Source: M55B167 sp964406095
GTDB lineage: Bacteria; Verrucomicrobiota; Kiritimatiellia; RFP12; UBA1067
Direction of reading: 5' to 3'
DNA: 64,000 nucleotides
Assembly: GCA_964406095.1 (NCBI GenBank)
Contig: CAYOQJ010000039.1
Span: 1 to 64,000 of the forward strand
Of the stretch, positions 59,646-64,000 are shown in pieces. The translations under genes were made by a program, and so were the position numbers. The first letter of the stretch is position 1. The number at the start of each line of letters is the position of its first letter. A model generated the notes under the pieces. It did no database searches, had not been told where the DNA came from, and was given only the letters and a program-made list of their open reading frames with translations.

Positions 59646-62600
59646 ATGAGAGGTAATTTCAGGATATTAATTTTATTTTTGAGCTTTTTGTTCGGGTTCA
59701 GGGTTTTGGCTTACAACACTTTACCTAACAGCCGCTTTCTGACATTCGATGACTACGATGATTCGGTCTGGACCCATACTGGTGATCCTGCTCCGGGTTT
59801 TATCGGGGTTAATCTTAAAGATGGAACGGTGCATGAACATAACGCGGGATGGTTGCTTAACAATGTGCGGTCGGGTTACGCCGGATCGTATGGCAGAACC
59901 GTGCCACCCGTGGTAGCTACAAATTGTGCCGCGAACCTGCGCAACGCCGACGATGCCGAAATCCTGTCGCCCTACTATTCGGATGGCTTGGGGACGATTA
60001 ACTTTGACGCTGTGAATTCAGAATCCGCTACCGCCATTGGAGTGTATATCGCTACCAATATGAATTACAGCGGTGGCGGTTTGGCCGAAATGCAGCCGCA
60101 AGAGGATGCCACGCACACCAACAACTGGAAGCTGGTCGAAACAATCGCACTCAACCACAGTGCTGATTTCGGCAGGTACAGTGTTGCGGTAAATTATACG
60201 GGCGCAGCACGCTTCAAAATCGTGCGACCCTCCGCAGCATCCACATCTACGCTTGTGGACGATCAGTTTATTGTGGTGGATAACATCCAGGTATCATATG
60301 TGCCGCCCTATGTGGGGTTGTCACAAACAGCTTTCGATCTTACCCCTGCCCCTGATTTTTCATCGGGTTCGCTGACACTGCGTTGTACGGTGGATCACTA
60401 CAGTGCAACTCACAGCGATTTCAACAACACCACGGTTGAAGTCTGGTATCGGACAGCATCGGAAGCGGAGGGTTTATTCGGGGATTGGAACACTCTGCCA
60501 GCCGAATATGTTGCCGACACGGGTGATGCCAACGGAAACGGGCGGGAATACGAGGTGATCATTGCTCTGGCGAAAGAGGGTGCAATCGAGTATTACTACT
60601 CCTGCAGCTTCGACGGACATTTTGTTCCTCAGGACTATACCGACACCGGTTACGACTATCCCTACTCCTCCGAATCGCTTGCGCCACAGCACCTCTACGC
60701 GGATGGCATGAATGGCAATACACCTTTCAGCGACGAGTGGGCCTTCGGCTCCACTCCGCCTGTAACCGAACTGCCGAACAGTCGAATTCTGATATTGAAT
60801 GACTACACCGATCCAAGATGGACTCATCAGGGTGATGATGCCCCTGCATTTGTGGGACAGGCTCTGCGCAACGGCACCTATCACTTCGATGATAACGGCT
60901 GGATACTAAGTGATGCCCGTTTCGGGTTTGCCAAAAGTTTTGGACGGATAGTTCCTCCGGTTGAGGGTTCCCCGTCGTTCTCTCTGTTCCCGCTTACGAT
61001 CCCGACCAACAACGCCTGCTGTTTCAGAAATGTTGCGGGGGGATATATTGAGTCGCCGTACTATGAGGGCGGAGTGGGAACGGTGTATTTTGAGGCGGTG
61101 AATTCTGAAGCGTCCTCCAAAGTGAATGTGTATTGGGCTACGGATATGGATCTGACCAATACGCCGACATATATCGAACATGCCCCTATTATGCCGGAGG
61201 AGGGCGGAGGCTATGTTTACAACTGGCGGCTCCTGGATGTCGTTGAGCTGAACTACTCTGTTTCGGGTGAATTTGCGCGATATCGCAGAAAACTCAACTA
61301 CCGTGCCCCGGTAAAGTTTAAAATTGTGCGCCCGAAGAAAGAGTCAACCAGCTCAGATTTCGACGACCAGTTTGTAGTGGTTGACAATGTCAGAATTTCG
61401 CCGCCCCCAGCGGATGTGGTTATCACACGCTCCGAAGTTGTCCATAATCCCGGATATCCGAATGCCAATCAGGATTTCACCGTGCGTTGTACTGTCGATA
61501 ACGCCGACCCGAATGAGCCTACCGAGATGCGCTCCGTCTTTCTGGTGTCGCGCTGGCGCTATCTTGACCAGACGGTACAGGAGTGGCAGACCAATCAGAT
61601 GGAGTATGTGCAGGGAAGCGGCGATGCCGATGACAACGGTGAGGTATATCGGATCACTGTGCCACAGATTGGCCAGGAGGGCGACCTGGAGTATTACTTC
61701 ACCTGCTTCTTCGGCGGTTTCGTCTATGAGTCGCCCGATTATACCGCAAGCGGCGTAGATTATCCCTATCCCACCGAGAATCTTTCGCCGCGCACTCTGC
61801 GTCAGACGGGGCCGGACATGGGCGACTGGAGCATTCGTCTGCGTCCCTATGATTCCCGCTACGGAGCGGTTTACATCGTTGCCGATCAGTATGAAGAGCC
61901 GATCGGGATGCGATTGGTGGGTGACCACCAGTGGCAGGGAATGGTGCCGTTGCCACTGATATCACCGACCAATCTGACCTGGTGTCTGATGGCCGAGAAA
62001 GAACATCTGGACGGCGAGACGAGTTTCGAGACAAACCGGCTATACTGGGCGAACTCGGTTCCCTTTACCGGAGCCGTGCCGACGCTGCCGTACGGCGGAC
62101 TCTGTGCGGAAACCAACAGTGCCGCGCGCATCGAAATCGCCGTGACAGACGGTGGCTATATGGAGGTTAATTTCAATACGGAAAACCTCGAATTTCTGGT
62201 CAACCGTGCCGAGTATCAGAACTTCAACTCGTGGACCGCCCGTGATGAATATTTTTCCGACAGTAGCGGACAGGTTGATAAACAGCGTTTTGAAAACACC
62301 TTCAACGAGTGGGAAATCAGCGAAGAGGATGTTTTCATAGAACCCTTCACCTCGCTGAGCGTAACGGATTTCAATTACAAACGCGAACCGTTTGCAACAC
62401 CGTCCGACTGGGTCGGAGGCAGTGCCCGCTATGCGCAGGAGAGAACCCTTGATCTCTTCTACAAGCCCGCGGGTATCCTGGACTACCGTAACCTGGCGCT
62501 GCGTTTGCGCGGCGGCGATCCGATTCTGGGTTTGGGATATGTCTACAATCAGGTTGCCGCGCTGCCCGACGGATTGAAGGAGGTCAGATTCAGGGCACGC

Positions 62601-64000
62601 ATTGGCCAGAGCACCGATAATTTCGATATCAGCTACTATAAGGACAGCTTTACCGAGTTCAACTACGTTTTTCAAGCCAGTGTACGATGTGGAAAAATAT
62701 CACCGGAAAACCCCTCTATATCGGTTGTCGGCTACTACTCCGATCCAGGCCAGTTTTATGAGTTACGGGTTACGCAGATCGAAGATGGCCGCGATACCGA
62801 GAACAACTTTCAGGACAAACGTGTCGAATTGGCTCTGTACAAATGGGTCGGCGGCGTTTCAACCCGTCTGGGCAACAGTCAATTCTATAACAATTTCAAT
62901 ATGAAGGAAAAAACACTTCCGATCAGAATTGGCTTCTACAATGTCAGCTCATCCCAAACACGCATCAAATGCTCCTATGGAACTGCCAGTTTCACTCAAC
63001 TGGACTCTTCCAGCCCGCTCACAATGGGATCGTTTGGTGTGCTTTCATCCGAATGTGAAGCTTATTTTTCGGCGATGAGGACGTATGTGGCCAACTCGGA
63101 TGCCGATCCGGCCAATACGTCGTATGCGAACCTGATGACAGCGTCAGACTGGTTTACGCCGCTGAATGTCTATGAATACAGACCGTCGGGCAATCCGGAA
63201 GGAATCTACAAGATCATACCCGAGCAGCAGCTCGATATATATCTGCAGCCAGCTGACTATGAGACAACCACCGGAGCGTCGGTGCTTGGCACCCTCGACT
63301 GGGTTCTGCACGATCAAAAGACGGTAGCTAACTTCGAGTATGATGAGATAGTCCTGGATCTGAACGACTGGCAGGCTAATTATGTTCTGCTGCAGGTCGG
63401 TGCGGGCGGTAATGATGTGGCCGTCGATGAATTGCAACTCACCTCCTGGCACGGCAAAAAAATCGGAATCGGCGACATCGACGATGATGAGTGGTACACT
63501 GCCGAGGGCTGGGTTGTGCCGGATCTGACAGCTCCGGACATCACCAACAACCTGATGCGCCTTGATCTGACAAGAGCAGATCCGGATGTGGATCAGGCGA
63601 TCAGATCGCGCTATCTGGATAACGGACTGGGCATGGTCGAGTTCAATTACAGGGTGATCACCCCTCCGGCCCGTATAACCGTTCAACACTCCCGCGAGTA
63701 TGATCAGAATGATTGGTACGATGTGAAATCGTTCTATGTTTCAAATGTGACGGACTGGGCGCATGCCTCGGCCTATCTGGGTTCCAATACCAACGGGTAT
63801 TTCCGCGTTCTAAACAACCGTGAGGGTGGTTACGCCAATGCAGTGGTTGAGTTTGACAATGTGATCGTCTGGGATGAGCCGTATGTGGATATCACATCAT
63901 GGAAAGCCTACAACACGCGGATAACCTCGACCGATCCGCAGCGTCTGTTGCTCGACGAGGGTAAGAGCTGTTATCTGAACAACAGCTATACCGACCAAGT
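59646..64000 (+). CDS. Giant exported repeat protein, 3' end outside the window
   Basis: Open for 1451 codons with no stop to the window end, checked codon by codon. Signal peptide ILILFLSFLFGFRVLA. Two long homologous repeats: unit 1 from PNSRFLTFDDYDDSVWTH, unit 2 from PNSRILILNDYTDPRWTH, each with GR-x-VPPV, GTxxFxAVNSE, FKIVRP and DDQF-V/I-VVDN. Each unit is followed by a second module (LRCTVDHYSATHSD / VRCTVDNADPNEP ... EYYYSCSFDG / EYYFTCFFGG ... DYPY). From residue ~715 new beta-rich segments follow. No catalytic motif is visible; probably a surface or secreted beta-sandwich protein. There is no clear ribosome site. 68 bp after the pseudopilin gene. Confidence 0.8.
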   Translation, partial: MRGNFRILILFLSFLFGFRVLAYNTLPNSRFLTFDDYDDSVWTHTGDPAPGFIGVNLKDGTVHEHNAGWLLNNVRSGYAGSYGRTVPPVVATNCAANLRNADDAEILSPYYSDGLGTINFDAVNSESATAIGVYIATNMNYSGGGLAEMQPQEDATHTNNWKLVETIALNHSADFGRYSVAVNYTGAARFKIVRPSAASTSTLVDDQFIVVDNIQVSYVPPYVGLSQTAFDLTPAPDFSSGSLTLRCTVDHYSATHSDFNNTTVEVWYRTASEAEGLFGDWNTLPAEYVADTGDANGNGREYEVIIALAKEGAIEYYYSCSFDGHFVPQDYTDTGYDYPYSSESLAPQHLYADGMNGNTPFSDEWAFGSTPPVTELPNSRILILNDYTDPRWTHQGDDAPAFVGQALRNGTYHFDDNGWILSDARFGFAKSFGRIVPPVEGSPSFSLFPLTIPTNNACCFRNVAGGYIESPYYEGGVGTVYFEAVNSEASSKVNVYWATDMDLTNTPTYIEHAPIMPEEGGGYVYNWRLLDVVELNYSVSGEFARYRRKLNYRAPVKFKIVRPKKESTSSDFDDQFVVVDNVRISPPPADVVITRSEVVHNPGYPNANQDFTVRCTVDNADPNEPTEMRSVFLVSRWRYLDQTVQEWQTNQMEYVQGSGDADDNGEVYRITVPQIGQEGDLEYYFTCFFGGFVYESPDYTASGVDYPYPTENLSPRTLRQTGPDMGDWSIRLRPYDSRYGAVYIVADQYEEPIGMRLVGDHQWQGMVPLPLISPTNLTWCLMAEKEHLDGETSFETNRLYWANSVPFTGAVPTLPYGGLCAETNSAARIEIAVTDGGYMEVNFNTENLEFLVNRAEYQNFNSWTARDEYFSDSSGQVDKQRFENTFNEWEISEEDVFIEPFTSLSVTDFNYKREPFATPSDWVGGSARYAQERTLDLFYKPAGILDYRNLALRLRGGDPILGLGYVYNQVAALPDGLKEVRFRARIGQSTDNFDISYYKDSFTEFNYVFQASVRCGKISPENPSISVVGYYSDPGQFYELRVTQIEDGRDTENNFQDKRVELALYKWVGGVSTRLGNSQFYNNFNMKEKTLPIRIGFYNVSSSQTRIKCSYGTASFTQLDSSSPLTMGSFGVLSSECEAYFSAMRTYVANSDADPANTSYANLMTASDWFTPLNVYEYRPSGNPEGIYKIIPEQQLDIYLQPADYETTTGASVLGTLDWVLHDQKTVANFEYDEIVLDLNDWQANYVLLQVGAGGNDVAVDELQLTSWHGKKIGIGDIDDDEWYTAEGWVVPDLTAPDITNNLMRLDLTRADPDVDQAIRSRYLDNGLGMVEFNYRVITPPARITVQHSREYDQNDWYDVKSFYVSNVTDWAHASAYLGSNTNGYFRVLNNREGGYANAVVEFDNVIVWDEPYVDITSWKAYNTRITSTDPQRLLLDEGKSCYLNNSYTDQ

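Noticed and set aside
61353..62675. Minus-strand open frames of 191 and 211 codons
   Set aside because: They lie opposite the continuous giant exported protein frame, which has a signal peptide and internal repeats.
1..64000. tRNA, rRNA, CRISPR arrays, riboswitches, insertion sequences
   Set aside because: Intergenic gaps were read on both strands; no T-loop, spacer array, known aptamer core or transposase was found. Only the short inverted repeats listed were supported.

Overview
The window reads as a chromosomal segment of a Gram-negative bacterium of the PVC superphylum, most likely a Kiritimatiellota/Lentisphaerae/Verrucomicrobia-type lineage. This is inferred from gene content, not from a marker-gene tree. 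The evidence is a waaA (Kdo transferase, hence LPS), a very long GreA fusion protein of the size known from Chlamydiae, LamG-domain exported proteins, a Tat-exported Gfo/Idh oxidoreductase, a XylR-type LacI/AraC regulator, a DUF6259-like glycosidase, a pseudopilin of the type abundant in PVC genomes, and exported proteins ending in an RFYRLI-like tail. No tRNA, rRNA, CRISPR array, phage or transposase gene was seen.

Layout. 1-7000: a small sugar-type regulon on the minus strand (class III aminotransferase; LamG protein broken into two frames plus Gfo/Idh oxidoreductase) facing a divergent XylR-like regulator. Two matching tandem operators and two unrelated but similarly built inverted-array elements lie in its promoter regions. 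7000-20800: mixed housekeeping and envelope genes (exported CXXCXGXG protein, M24 peptidase, MBL hydrolase, BirA, methyltransferase, SGNH hydrolase, spermidine-synthase-like/TPR membrane protein, WaaA, Nudix, FolC, BNR propeller protein, AEC transporter). 21000-28400: coiled-coil membrane protein, phosphohexomutase, then a five-gene Gld-type ABC transporter cluster. 28400-39000: Na/Pi transporter, subtilase, DUF6259 protein, and a pair of HtrA-like proteins, one catalytically dead and one active and fused to a DJ-1/PfpI-like domain.

39000-45400: a compact minus-strand operon greA-dksA-like-lspA-miaA-radC-uvsE. 45570-53170: a tightly overlapping plus-strand cassette for a nonulosonic acid, best read as CMP-legionaminate (epimerase, LegC, LegH, LegI, LegG, LegF, PtmE-like), ending in a candidate sialyltransferase-like gene; no LegB dehydratase is present. 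53200-58530: minus-strand sulfotransferase and glycosyltransferase genes placed directly behind proS-HU/IHF-hisS. 58700-64000: a pseudopilin and the first 1451 codons of a giant exported repeat protein that runs off the window.

Most worth a second look: the shared 22-bp-spaced operators next to the XylR gene, the two inverted-array elements placed immediately behind them, the HtrA pair with its DJ-1-like fusion, the histone-tailed DksA protein, and the transferase that closes the legionaminate cassette.
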